Of a DNA stretch of 64,000 bases, positions 15,826 through 25,097 are shown piece after piece. Source of the stretch: Streptomyces sp. NBC_01775 (GTDB taxonomy: Bacteria; Actinomycetota; Actinomycetes; Streptomycetales; Streptomycetaceae); NCBI RefSeq assembly GCF_035917675.1, contig NZ_CP109104.1, positions 1,364,001 to 1,428,000 of the forward strand, written 5' to 3'. The position numbers and the translations under genes were made by a program. Numbering within the stretch: position 1 is the stretch's first letter; every line of letters starts with the position of its first letter. The notes under the pieces are model-generated. The model saw nothing but the letters and a program-made list of their open reading frames with translations. It was not told the origin of the DNA and made no database searches.

Positions 15826-17259
15826 TTACGGGTTGGTCTCGGGTGGGCGTCGGCGGGCGAGGGCGAGGCTTGTCAGCGTTGTGATCGCCATCGCGGCGAC
15901 GCCGACCAGGGCCGCGGTGGTGTAGGCGCTGTCGTCGGGGAAGAGGTGGCCGGGGCCGGTGCCCGCGGCGAGGATCAGGCCGCCGATGGCGCTGCCCAGG
16001 GAGTACCCGACGCTGCGGACGACGTAGTTGAAGCTCATGGCGCTCGACGTCTCGCTCTTGGGGGTGACGGCCAGGATGACGCCAGGCATCGTGGCCGAGA
16101 AGCCGCCGACGCCGAAGCCGAGCACGCCCATCGCCACGAACAGTTCGGCCAGGTCCGACCGGGCCGCCGCGAACAGGGCGAACCCGCCGCCGACCACGAC
16201 GGCGCTGCCGGCCAGGAGCAGGGGGTCGGCGATCCGCGTCCGGACCCGCGGCGTGAGCTTGCCGGCGACGAACCCCAGCACCGAGAACGGGATGAGGACC
16301 AGCCCGGCGACGAAGGTCGTCAGCCCGAAGCCGTAGCCGGCGCCGTGCGGCGTCTGCGCGTACCGGGTGATGAGCGTGAGCAGGAGGTACATGCCGATCC
16401 CGCCGACGAACATGGCGAGGTTCGCCCCGGCGACCGCCGGGTGCCGCACCGCCCGCACATCGACCAGGGGCGTCGTGCTGCGCAGCTCGATGACGGCCCA
16501 GACGCAGAGCAGCACCACCGCGACGCCGGCGAGGCCCGCCGCCACGGCGAGGTGCCGGCTCCACAGATTCCGTTCGCCGGCGAGGAACAGCACCAGGAGC
16601 AGCGCAGCGGCCAGGACGACCGCGCCTGACACGTCCACGTGGGCGCAGCGGCCTTCGGGGGCTTCGGGCATGGAGCGCCACGCGGTCAGGAGGGCGGCGG
16701 CGGTGATGACCAGGCCGAGGCCGTAGGCGGCCCGCACCCCGCCGAGTTCGGCGAGCAGTGCGGCCAGCGGGTAGCCGACGCCGGCCCCGATGATCGAGAC
16801 CACCGAGATCAGGGCGATCACGGCCGCGCTGCGCTCCTCGGGGAGGTGGTCCCGGGCCACGCCCATCATCAGCGCCGTCAGCCCGAGCCCGACACCCTGG
16901 GCCGCCCTGCCGGCCAGCAGCCACGCGAACGGCAGCGGCAGCACGGTGAGCGCGCTGCCGGCGACGACGACCGCCAGCGTGGCGAGGATCGTGGCCCGAC
17001 GGTGCGGGCCGGCTCCGAGCCGGCCCAGGACCGGCGTGGCGACGGCGCCACTGAGCAGCGCGACGGTCAGCGTCCACTGCGCGCTGCCCAGCGAAACGTG
17101 GAACGAGGTCGCCACGCTGGTGATGAGCGGCGCCCCGAGGCTGGCGACCGCCGCCACGACCAGAGCGATGAACATCAGGGCGGGGACCAGCAGCCGCGCC
17201 TCGGAACGTGCCACCGGGAACGCCTTCACCGCGACCCCGCCGACCGGCTGCCCGGTCAC
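15826..17259 (-). CDS. MFS drug-efflux-type transporter
   Basis: 477 residues with about 12-14 hydrophobic segments. A GRLGAGPHRR loop between helices 2 and 3 corresponds to MFS motif A, and the WTLTVALLSGAVATPVLG helix resembles DHA-type efflux pumps. Start GTG 17259 overlaps the stop of the MarR gene (GTGA), so the two are translationally coupled. Together with the DUF1330 gene they form a regulator-pump cargo operon in the Tn3-like element, presumably exporting a toxic compound sensed by the MarR protein. The substrate is unknown. The helix count places it in the H+-antiporter group, but I cannot separate DHA1 from DHA2 reliably. Confidence 0.85.
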   Translation of the reverse strand: MTGQPVGGVAVKAFPVARSEARLLVPALMFIALVVAAVASLGAPLITSVATSFHVSLGSAQWTLTVALLSGAVATPVLGRLGAGPHRRATILATLAVVVAGSALTVLPLPFAWLLAGRAAQGVGLGLTALMMGVARDHLPEERSAAVIALISVVSIIGAGVGYPLAALLAELGGVRAAYGLGLVITAAALLTAWRSMPEAPEGRCAHVDVSGAVVLAAALLLVLFLAGERNLWSRHLAVAAGLAGVAVVLLCVWAVIELRSTTPLVDVRAVRHPAVAGANLAMFVGGIGMYLLLTLITRYAQTPHGAGYGFGLTTFVAGLVLIPFSVLGFVAGKLTPRVRTRIADPLLLAGSAVVVGGGFALFAAARSDLAELFVAMGVLGFGVGGFSATMPGVILAVTPKSETSSAMSFNYVVRSVGYSLGSAIGGLILAAGTGPGHLFPDDSAYTTAALVGVAAMAITTLTSLALARRRPPETNP

Positions 17260-17714
17260 TGCTTCGGCCCTTCGCGGTCCTGGCTTTCGAGCTCTGCCAG
17301 ATGCTTCAGCGCCGGAAGGGCCGCCACCAGCGCCTCGACCTCGTCGCCGGTGAGCTCACCGATCAACCGCTCGAACGCGTGGACGCCCGCCTGGCGCCGC
17401 GTCCGGACATAGGAGGCGCCGGCCTCGGTCAGGCATACCAGCGTGACCCGCTTGTCGGACGCGTCGCCCCGCCGCTCGACCAGGCCGGACTCCTCCATCA
17501 CTCGGACCAGGGCGGTCATCGCGGGCTGGGTGACGCCCTCGACCGCGGCCAGATCGGTGATGCGCCGCGGGCCGGTCCGGTCCAGGGTGGCCAGGGTGGC
17601 GGCGGACGTCAGGCTCATGTCCCGGGGCAGGCGTCTCGCGGCCCCGGTGGCCAGGCCGTAGAGGGCTGCCCCGATGGCGGCGGACGCGCCAGGAGCGGTG
17701 TCTTGACGACTCAT
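17256..17714 (-). CDS. MarR-family transcriptional regulator
   Basis: 152 residues with the MarR winged helix: TSAATLATLDRTGPRRITDLA, then the recognition helix region VTQPAMTALVRVMEESGLVERR and the wing DKRVTLVCLTEAG. A C-terminal dimerisation helix follows. ATG 17714 is only ~10 bp from an AT-rich promoter with a CATAG-T-CTATG palindrome, so autorepression of the MarR-MFS-DUF1330 operon is likely. There is no strong ribosome-binding site, and the leader may be very short. The ligand is unknown. Confidence 0.85.
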   Translation of the reverse strand: MSRQDTAPGASAAIGAALYGLATGAARRLPRDMSLTSAATLATLDRTGPRRITDLAAVEGVTQPAMTALVRVMEESGLVERRGDASDKRVTLVCLTEAGASYVRTRRQAGVHAFERLIGELTGDEVEALVAALPALKHLAELESQDREGPKQ

Positions 17715-17755
17715 GCGCGAAGCATAGCAATTTTATATTCATAGTCTATGGAAAT
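17715..17755 (-). promoter_or_regulatory. MarR operon promoter and operator
   Basis: An AT-rich segment with the perfect palindrome CATAGTCTATG at 17740-17750 and another CATAG half-site at 17723-17727, separated by ATTTTATATT. On the minus strand TATAAAAT can act as the -10. The site lies directly in front of the MarR start. Confidence 0.55.
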
Positions 17756-17763
17756 GGTCGACT

Positions 17764-17889
17764 GTCGCCGGCTGGCTCTACGGGCAGCGCTCGGGGGCCG
17801 AGGGCAGCATCGAGGAGTTCGTGGACGGCCACCGCGGACGCCGGTGCCGCTACCGCGGCCTCGCGAAGACGCACGTCCAGCACGCCTGA
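17764..17889 (+). pseudogene. IS1182-type transposase C-terminal remnant
   Basis: About 42 codons ending at a TGA encode RSGAEGSIEEFVDGH, GRRCRYRGLAKTHVQH, which matches the conserved C-terminal end of IS1182-family (and related) transposases, usually YAVRSGxEGTxxEFxHGHG and CRYRGxxKxHxQHxLTA. No upstream part of the gene exists in the window because the MarR operon abuts it. It marks an older insertion that was truncated. Confidence 0.6.
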
Positions 17890-18027
17890 CCCGGCCTCGG
17901 GGAACAATGGAGCAGCCATTAGCGCTAAGCACTTGATCTTGATCGCGCCACCCCGGACGTCTGGTCGGATACTGCGCCCCACGACGCGTCCCTTACAGCC
18001 GCTCACAGAGAGTGCGAACATGCGTGG

Positions 18028-18552
18028 GTGACGGCAAGACAAGCGAGACAGGCCAAGGCGCCAAACGAGTGCTGGTGCGGATACGTGGGCACGGGCGTCA
18101 TCGTCAGGCACCAGAACCATGCGTGCGCATCCTGTTGGCACCTCCCCAACGCTCATCAGGGCTCCTGCACCAAGTGCGACTGCTCCAAATTCGTTGAGCA
18201 GGACAAGGGAAGGTCGGTCTCCGCTACCCCTACCGCAACCGAGTCAAAGAGGCGAAAGCACTGCCCCTCGGACCGTAGCGCGGAACCCGGCTGCGGCAAC
18301 AAGCTCGTCAGGCATGCGGCTTCGCCGACGGTGTGGCTGCGCCGGGATCACTCGGCGTTTCCTCGTCACGGGCCTGTGCCAGCAGTTGGAGCCGTGTCCC
18401 CGTTGAGGGCTTGCCGGGTGAGGCGTTCCATCAGCTCGGGGTCGGTTCCGCTGCCGGGACCGGTGAGGTCCACCCGGTTCGGCCGGCGTGGGGCGATGAT
18501 GTCCGGCCCGGCTGGTGCGTCGGTCTCCTCGGCTTCGGCGAGTGCGCGGTAG
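18028..18552 (+). CDS. Cys-rich hypothetical protein (zinc-ribbon-like N-terminus), doubtful 3' part
   Basis: From GTG 18028 the frame encodes ECWCGYVGTGVI, HACASCWHL and SCTKCDCSKF, eight Cys and two His in ~35 residues, which looks like a small zinc-binding module. After about residue 65 the sequence becomes Ser/Arg/Pro-rich and overlaps the minus-strand recombinase remnant, so the true protein probably ended earlier or was truncated there. I do not recognise a family. It sits between two broken mobile genes. Confidence 0.3.
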   Translation: MTARQARQAKAPNECWCGYVGTGVIVRHQNHACASCWHLPNAHQGSCTKCDCSKFVEQDKGRSVSATPTATESKRRKHCPSDRSAEPGCGNKLVRHAASPTVWLRRDHSAFPRHGPVPAVGAVSPLRACRVRRSISSGSVPLPGPVRSTRFGRRGAMMSGPAGASVSSASASAR

Positions 18553-19179
18553 ACGGAGGCGACGGAGGGGTGTTGTCCGGCGTTCTTCCCGGTCTTGATC
18601 GTCAGCTTTTTGGCGATCGACGGGACGGGCACACCCTTGTCCTTGAGCGCGCGGGCGAACAGCAGCATGTCGTCGTCGATGACCTTCGGCCGTCCGCCGT
18701 GGTTGCCCTTGTTCGCGGCGGCGTGCTGGCCCTCCAGGGTCTTCTCCCTGATGTAGTTGCGGTCGAGCTGGGCCGCGACGGCGAAGACGGCGAAGAACAT
18801 GGCGCCCATGCCGTTGGGGTCGTAGATGCCGGTGAGGGGGCCGGTGAGGAGTTCGAGCTGGACGCCGGCGGTCTGGAGCTGATTTGACAGGGTCATCAGC
18901 TCGGCAGCGTTGCGGGCCAGGCGCTTGAGTTCGTGGACGCGGCGGCCGGCGCCGCCTCGACGGGCGGGCCCGGTTTCCACGGCCGCCCCGGCCCACGGTC
19001 CTCGGACACGAGGACGTCGAGCTCCTCGCGGAGCGCGGGCACGAGGATGAAGCGGGCCGTGTGGTACTTCTCGCGGTCTTCCCGCCGCGGGTGCGGCAGG
19101 GACTGCCGACCGGGGCTTCGCACTTCGGACAGTCGTTTCGTTCTGCCACGATTGCGGCTTGATCGGGCGTCAGATCCAC
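18366..19179 (-). pseudogene. Serine recombinase, catalytic segment deleted and frameshifted
   Basis: The start region (ATG 19179) encodes MDLTPDQAAIVAERNDCPKC and SPCRTRGGKTA, the zinc-finger N-terminus of a Streptomyces resolvase family. A slip near 19077 moves to another frame (KYHTARFILVPALREEL). At about 18945 the sequence jumps directly to VHELKRLARNAAELMTL, which continues normally through LTGPLTGIYDPNGMGAMFF, REKTLEGQ, GRPKVIDDD and a helix-turn-helix region. The part that should carry the nucleophilic serine (a GYARCST-like motif and ~70 residues) is absent. It was probably the transposon's resolvase and cannot be active. Confidence 0.75.
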
Positions 19180-19199
19180 CCCGGCAGCCTGTCAGAACT

Positions 19200-19320
19200 A
19201 TCTCGCACAACACGCAGGTTTTGAGAGGACTTCTGCGAATGGCGACCTGCGAAAACGTGATCGACTCCGGGCCGTGCTCAGAACTCTCGCAACTGGTCAT
19301 TTGTGAGAGGGCGAGACGGG
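19200..19320. other. Possible former res site upstream of the serine recombinase remnant
   Basis: Several TGCGA-type half sites in both orientations (CTCGCACAAC, TTCTGCGAATGG, CCTGCGAAAACG, CTCGCAACTGG) and a CGCAGGT/ACCTGCG dyad cluster in this 120-bp non-coding stretch. Position upstream of a resolvase gene fits a res site; the motif match is weak. Confidence 0.25.
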
Positions 19321-19381
19321 GACGTTGGGCATTGCCCGAGTCCCCATCCCAACCGTGATCTTGGCCTTGAAGGCGCGCGGG

Positions 19382-20272
19382 TCACACCTTGACCGACGTG
19401 AGCTTCTCCGGGTTGCGGACGCAGTAGACGGCCGTCACGACACCGCGGCGGATCTCGAACGAGGTCACCTGATCCAGTTCGCCGTCGATGATCACCACGA
19501 CGGAGTGCATCCCGTTGAAGGCGCCGATACGGACGTCGAGTTCGCCCATGCGGGCGCCCTTGTCCAGGAGCCCGAGAAGCAGCCTGGCCACCTTGTCCGG
19601 CCCGACCACAGGGCGCCGCACCGCGTTCACGACCCCGCCGCCGTCAGCCAGGAACACCACATCGGGTGCAAGCAGGTCCATGAGGCCCTGGACGTCACCG
19701 GTCGCGGCCGCCGCCAGGAACCGCTCGGCGACCGGCCATGCCTCAGCAGGGGTGGCGACCGCGGTGTGTCGCCTCGCGCGCACGCTGTCGCGGGCGCGCT
19801 GGTTCAACTGCCGCACCGCGGCCTCGGACTTGCCCACCGCGGCGGCGATCTCCGCATAGTCGAAGCCGAACACCTCGCGCAACACGAACACCGCGCGCTG
19901 GGTAGGGGTCAGGGCCTCCAGAACCAGCAGCATCGCGGTGGTCACGGCCTCGCCCGTGAGCACATGGTCAATGCCATCGGGCGCGTCGTCGGCAGCGTCG
20001 GTCACCAGCGGCTCGGGCAGCCACGGCCCCACGTACTCCTCCCGGCGGCGGACGGCCGACCGCAGTACGCCGAGCGCCTGCCGGGTGACGATCTGCGCCA
20101 GATAGGCCCGCGCGTTCTCCACCGAGGTGTGGTTCACCGACTGCCACCGCAGGTAGCTGTCCTGCAGGACGTCTTCGGCGTCGGCCACCGACCCGAGGAT
20201 CTCGTAGGCGATCGAGAACAGCAGAGCTTTGTGCGTGGTGAACTCGTCCGCGGGATCCGGCTGCTCGGTCAC
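19382..20272 (-). CDS. ECF41-type sigma factor (SigJ-like) with SnoaL-like C-terminal domain
   Basis: 296 residues. Sigma region 2 is visible (FSIAYEILGSVADAEDVLQDSYLRW), as is region 4 (LTPTQRAVFVLREVFGFDYAEIAAAVGKSEAAVRQLNQRAR). An extended C-terminal NTF2/SnoaL-like domain (~165-296) ends with RNPEKL, corresponding to the conserved NPxKL motif of ECF41 factors. In this group the C-terminal domain takes the place of an anti-sigma factor. The gene overlaps the upstream flavin oxidoreductase by 4 nt (ATGA); ECF41 genes are typically next to an oxidoreductase, decarboxylase or epimerase gene, which they activate. A matching ECF41 promoter lies before the oxidoreductase. It is carried inside the Tn3-like element. 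Confidence 0.85.
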   Translation of the reverse strand: MTEQPDPADEFTTHKALLFSIAYEILGSVADAEDVLQDSYLRWQSVNHTSVENARAYLAQIVTRQALGVLRSAVRRREEYVGPWLPEPLVTDAADDAPDGIDHVLTGEAVTTAMLLVLEALTPTQRAVFVLREVFGFDYAEIAAAVGKSEAAVRQLNQRARDSVRARRHTAVATPAEAWPVAERFLAAAATGDVQGLMDLLAPDVVFLADGGGVVNAVRRPVVGPDKVARLLLGLLDKGARMGELDVRIGAFNGMHSVVVIIDGELDQVTSFEIRRGVVTAVYCVRNPEKLTSVKV

Positions 20273-21366
20273 TTCGAGCCCCGCAGCCAGGCGTAGGTGG
20301 CGGTGCGGGCGCCGAACTTCGCGTAGCGACAGACTCGCTCTTTGGTCACGGCCGCGGTGCGCCCGGCGAAGTAGAGCCGGCGCACGGTGTCGTTCCTGCG
20401 ATTGACCTGCAGCAGTCCGTCGCGCCGGCCCAGGCTCAACGCCTGTCCGGTGTACCCCATGGAGTAGGGCCTGGGCTTACGGCCTTGGATCATCCGTGCC
20501 AGCGTATCCGCTGCGTGTGCGCCCTGGGGCATGGCCGTTGCGCAGGCCGCTCGAGAGCCGGGAACCGCCGCGCAGTCGCCGACGACGAAGATCCGTGGGT
20601 CGGTCACGCTGCGCAGATGCTCGTCGACCACCGCACGCCCGTCGGCATCCACCTCAAGTCCACTGCGGGCGGCCAGGTCGGGCACGCTGCCGATGATCGC
20701 CCACAGCGTGAGGCCGGAGGTGAAGTGCCGGCGCGAGTGGAGACGCACTATGTCACCTCCTCCTTCCCCGGCGCCGGGGTCGATCCGCGCCACGGAGTCC
20801 TCCACGACCTCCACGTTCAAGCGGTCCAGGCCGGTGCGCACACGCTTCTGCCCTCCTGCCGACAGGCTCGCGGCGATTGTCTGTCCCACGATCCGCACGC
20901 GGAGGTCGGGTCGGCTGAAGGCGATCTCGGATGCCGTCTCGATGCCCGTCAGCCCGCCACCGATGACGGTGACCGCCCTTCCGCCGGGCAGCCCGGCCAG
21001 CGCGGTCCGCGCCTCCTCCGCGCCCTCCCAGGTCCCTACCGGGACGGTGCCCGGCAGCGGTGCGGCCGTGCTGCCCACCCCGAGGAACAGGTAGTCGAAG
21101 CCGAGACCCGCCCCGTCGCCGAGAGTGACCTGGCCGTCGCCGATCTTGTCGACGGTGCCCATCCGCGTTGCTACCCCTTCGCTCAGCATCGACGTCAGCG
21201 GGGTCGCCGCGGCTCCGGTCCCGGCGATCTGCTCGTGCAGCCGCACCCGCTCGACGAAGTCCGGACGGGGGTTGATCACCGTGATCTCCGCTGCCTTCAC
21301 CTTCTTGGCCAGCCGGTTCGCCGCGATCGTCCCCGCGTAGCCGGCTCCCACCACCAGGACCCTCAT
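20269..21366 (-). CDS. NDH-2-like FAD/NAD(P)H oxidoreductase
   Basis: 365 residues from ATG 21366 with GGGAGG before it. The N-terminal FAD-binding GxGxxG motif (VLVVGAGYAGTIAANRL), the NAD(P)H-binding motif (VTVIGGGLTGIETASEI) and the C-terminal FAD motif (RIFVVGDCAAVP) are all present. The family includes type-II NADH dehydrogenases and related pyridine-nucleotide disulfide oxidoreductases without redox cysteines. It is the first gene of a two-gene operon with the ECF41 sigma factor and is probably the sigma factor's direct target. The electron acceptor is unknown; the C-terminal amphipathic region could contact membrane quinones. Confidence 0.85.
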   Translation of the reverse strand: MRVLVVGAGYAGTIAANRLAKKVKAAEITVINPRPDFVERVRLHEQIAGTGAAATPLTSMLSEGVATRMGTVDKIGDGQVTLGDGAGLGFDYLFLGVGSTAAPLPGTVPVGTWEGAEEARTALAGLPGGRAVTVIGGGLTGIETASEIAFSRPDLRVRIVGQTIAASLSAGGQKRVRTGLDRLNVEVVEDSVARIDPGAGEGGGDIVRLHSRRHFTSGLTLWAIIGSVPDLAARSGLEVDADGRAVVDEHLRSVTDPRIFVVGDCAAVPGSRAACATAMPQGAHAADTLARMIQGRKPRPYSMGYTGQALSLGRRDGLLQVNRRNDTVRRLYFAGRTAAVTKERVCRYAKFGARTATYAWLRGSK

Positions 21367-21401
21367 GTGTGCCTCCCGTTGTGCAAGCAGTTCACACACG
21401 G

Positions 21402-21428
21402 GATGCAGCCCGCCTCGCGGTTGTGACG
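21402..21428 (-). promoter_or_regulatory. Candidate ECF41-dependent promoter
   Basis: On the minus strand CGTCACA (21428-21422), 16 bp, then CATC (21405-21402), 36 bp before the oxidoreductase ATG. The published ECF41 consensus is TGTCACA-N16-CGTC, so each box has one mismatch and the spacer is exact. Confidence 0.6.
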
Positions 21429-21606
21429 GGCAATTCGAGTGACCTGCATCACTCACGAAGCTTCCGCCTCGCCGACGAACACACCAACCGTCCACCAAAG
21501 CCCTCACCAGGCTGGATACGCCCTCACAGCCGTCGGATCCGCCCAGGCGTGTACCGTGCCGGCCTCCGCCTGGATGCCTGGCCATTCCGCGGCTGGTGGT
21601 CCCGGC

Positions 21607-24600
21607 TCAGTCTTCTGTGCCGTCGACCTCTTCGATGTCGACGGCGGCCGGGTCGCGCAGCGGGCGCAGGCCCCCGCCGGCCGGGACGGTGGCGCGGAAG
21701 CTGTAGCGGCCCAGGCAGTTGAGGTTGGCGTGCTTGAGCGGGGAGAGCCGGGCGACGTCCTCGTCCAGGACGTAGTGCTCGCGCTGGTCGGCGGGCAGCG
21801 CCCGCAACTGCTCGACGGCGGCGTCCAGGTAGCGGATCGTCCACAGCACGGCGGCGTTCAGGACCGGACCGAGCGCGCCGAGCTGGTCCTCCTGGCCCTC
21901 GCGGTACGCCTGCATGATCTGACCGCGCTTGCCGTGGCAGATGTCCCGGGCGAGCTTGTGGCGGGACTCCTGCACGGTGAGCTGCCGGTTCATCTGACGC
22001 CGGTAGGTGTCGTCGACCGGGTCGACCACGCGCAGCAGGTGCAGCGTCTTGGCGATCCGCCCGTACTCCGCGAACGCCTGCCCCATCGGCGTGGGCCGTC
22101 CCTCTCGACCGAACATCCGCAGCAGGTCGTACGCGCGGACCTGCCCCGTCACCAGGGAGCCGGCCACCCGCAGCATGTCCGGCCAGTGCGTGACCACCTT
22201 GTTCAGGTTCACCCGGTTCCGGGCCAGGGCCTCCAGCGGCCCGTAGCCACCGGTGGCGACGCCGGGCATCTCCGCACGCCAGAACCGCTGGTCCGCCAGG
22301 TCACGGAAGCGGGGAGAGAAGTTGTAGCCGAGCATGGAGAACAGGCCGAACACCATGTCGGAGTACGAGGCGTTGTCCGTGGCGACCATCTCCGGCTTCA
22401 CCCCGGCGTCCAGGTTCAGCAGGGTGTCCAGGATGTGCAGGGAGTCGCGCGGGGTACCGGGCACGACCATCTGCCCGATGCCCGCGACCTGGTCGTTCAC
22501 GGCGTTCAGCCAGGTGATGCCGCGTTTGAAGTGGTAGTACTTCGGCGAGGGACCGGCGTTGATGGTCCGCTTCGGTACGACGAACCGCAGCCCGTCGACG
22601 GAAGCGAGCAGGCCCTCACTCCAGTGCTCCACGATCGGAACCCGGGCCTGGTCCTCGATCAGGCGGGCGTTCGCCTCGGCGATGGTGTCCGCCCGCAGGT
22701 AGTACTGGTCGACGTGCACCAGTCGGCCCCGGGTCAACGCCTCGTCGTTCGCGTCGATAACGGGGGTGAAACCGATGTTGCACGCCTCGGCGACCAGCAG
22801 CGCCACCAGGGAAGGTCTTCAGATTCTCCATGCGGGTGCGCCCGTCGCCCAAGTGCACGAAGGCGTCCAGGAACCCGGTCCAGGAATCGACCTCGAACAG
22901 CAGGTCCGGTAGGTCGATCTTCGGGAGCATCGCCGCGGTGGTCTGGCGCAGCCAGCGCAGCGACTTGGATTCGCCCACCGCGCCCAGGCGGTCCACGTTC
23001 AGCTTCAGCCGCCCGTTGGGCTGGATCTCGAAGCTGAGCTTCGCGTCTTGCCCGGCCTCCTCCAGCCGCTCGGCCATCAGCTGCCATGCCGCGTCCAAAG
23101 CGCGGCACCCGCCCGGCGAGGTGCTCCTCGACCGGCTCGTCCAGGCTCAGACCGTGCAGGACGTCCTCGGCTACGGCCTCCCACTGCCTGCCGTCCAGCA
23201 GCCGCGCCCTCGGGTCCGACCAGCGGTTCGACGGCGCTGCGAACACGTCCCGCCGGTTCAGCGCCCGGTACAACTGCTCCAGCACGCACACCACGTACGC
23301 GTCGCGGTCCACCGCCCCCTCGGGCAGCTCCGGGTTGGAGTACACCGCCCGCTTCCACGCGGCCGGCACCAGCTTCTGGTCGATCTCGCGCGGCAGCAAC
23401 GGCTTGACCTTCCCCTTCCGCCGCGCGAGCGCCGGCAGCCGCTTCACCCCCTCCAGGACCCGCTTGCCGCCGGAGGCCGCCCCCAGCGCCGACGACTCCC
23501 CGAGCAGGGACAGGAACGGGCGGACAGTGTTGTAACGGGTGGCCAGCAGGCGCCGCATCTCCACCTCGGTCTCGTCGGCGCCCGGCGGCAGCAGCTCATC
23601 CAGCAGCGCCGCGGCGGTCTCGACCTCCTCGCGTGGACCGATCTCCGTCTCCAACGCCCGCCACATCGCCCCCGCATCGAAGTCGGTGCCGTGCTCGGCG
23701 ATCAGGTCCAGCTGCTCGCTCCACAGCCGGAACACGCCGTTGACCATGCGGGATGCCTTCGCCACCCGGGGCCGGACCGCCACCCAGTCCTTGTCCGTCG
23801 CCCGGAACTGGTGCGGCTCGAAGTCGATGCCGGTGCGGCGGCGCAGCCGTTCCACCAGGTCATAGACCGCGGAGTAGGTGAGTGGACGGCCGTGCGGGCG
23901 GCCCCAGAGGTTGACGAACACGTAGTCCGAGTCGAGGGCACCGTACTCGCGGTTGAGGTAGTCGGCATACAGCCGCATCAGCTCCGCGCTGGCCGGGACC
24001 TCCCGTGAGCGGCCCGACTTCGCCCGCACCCGATTCGCGTTCGGCCGCGGGATGACGCTCACCTGCCGCTCGGCCAGCGCGATGTCCTCGTGCCGCAGGC
24101 CCAGGGCCTCGCCGATCCGCAGCCCGGTGTCCAGCAGCAGCGCGAACAGCAGCCGGTCCCGCAGATGCTCGCACCCGTCCAGCACCGCCTGGGCGTCCCC
24201 GGCAGAGAGCACGACCGGTCGCCGCGGCGGCTGCCGCAGCCGGATCGTGCGGGCCTTCTGCGGACGGCTCTTGGCGATGTGCTCCAGGAACGGCTTGTAG
24301 GAACTGCCACGGCCACGGCGGCCGGCGGGCCGCATCGTCACCATCAGGTCGCCGAGCGGCACCCCGTGGCGGGTGTGGAACTCGCAGAACGACGAGAGCG
24401 CGGCGAGCTTGCGGTTCACGCTGGACTCCGCGCAGTGGTGGTCTGCCGTGGGCAGCACCGTGACCTTTCCGTCCCGGGCCTGCGGCGGCAGCCGCAGCCA
24501 GCCCACGAACCCTGCGACGTCCTCCAGCGTCACCGACTGCCAGTCCAGCCCGCAGCCGGTCAGGTAGACGAACCAGTCCTTCAGATCGTGGGCGTACGCC

Positions 24601-24740
24601 TTGACCGTGTTCGGTGACTTCTCGCCCCAGGCCAGGTAGGCCAGGTAGCGCTCGATCGGCGCGACGGCCACGTGGTCGTCTCCGAGCACGGTCCACGACT
24701 CGGTCTCCGAGTCCGGCATCAGCACGCGCTGTACCCGCAT
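21607..24740 (-). pseudogene. Chimera: tyrosine recombinase N-terminus fused to a truncated, frameshifted Tn3-family TnpA
   Basis: From ATG 24740 residues ~1-300 are a tyrosine recombinase (core-binding domain, TGLRIGEALGLRHEDI with Arg I, PHQFR with His-x-x-Arg). At ~23.8 kb, before the final His and nucleophilic Tyr, it passes into Tn4556-type TnpA (VNGVFRLWSEQLDLIAEHGTDFD and LLPREIDQKLVP). Two single-base slips break TnpA: one near 23097 (an AAA run), one near 22809 (a GGG run). The rest, with VDQYYLRADTI, ATDNASYSDMVF, NRQLTVQESRHKLARDIC and LSPLKHANLNCLGRY, runs to 21607. Neither enzyme should work as encoded. The natural TnpA N-terminus survives separately at 24842-25018. Confidence 0.8.
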
Positions 24741-24841
24741 GGAACCTCCCGTTCATCCGTGGTGGATGACGGAAGGTAATCCCATCCAGGACGGGGCAGA
24801 GGGGGCTTCACCCGTACGTGCTGGACGTGATGGACAGGGCC

Positions 24842-25018
24842 TCAGCGACTCCAGATAACGAACCCGAGCCGGTTGTGCGCACGCCGCTTGGCCTGCACCT
24901 TCTCCAGATCCGAGTCATCCAGGAAGAAATACCGCTCCAGCTCCGCACGAGACGGCACTCCGTTGAACGCCGCGTACTGGGCTGCCTGTTGATCCGGCAA
25001 GAACTCGACCGCCACCAT
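24842..25018 (-). pseudogene. TnpA N-terminal fragment (DUF4158 start)
   Basis: ATG 25018 with CGGAGG starts MVAVEFLPDQQAAQY, then PSRAELERYFFLDDSDLEKVQAKRRAHNRLGF, the canonical beginning of actinobacterial Tn3-family transposases. It stops after 58 codons where homology ends. The next part of TnpA resumes only within the chimera about 1 kb downstream, so a recombinase-containing segment has replaced roughly 250 residues. Confidence 0.75.
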
Positions 25019-25097
25019 GGCCTCCGAAGATCGACAACATCGACCCACGAAGGCTCCGCCGTACGATCAGCCCAGGTCAAAGCGCCGATCAGGGCCG

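Noticed and set aside
21429..21606. Possible small coding remnant between the oxidoreductase promoter and the tnpA end
   Set aside because: No frame gave a recognisable family or a start with a ribosome-binding site; I see nothing definable there.
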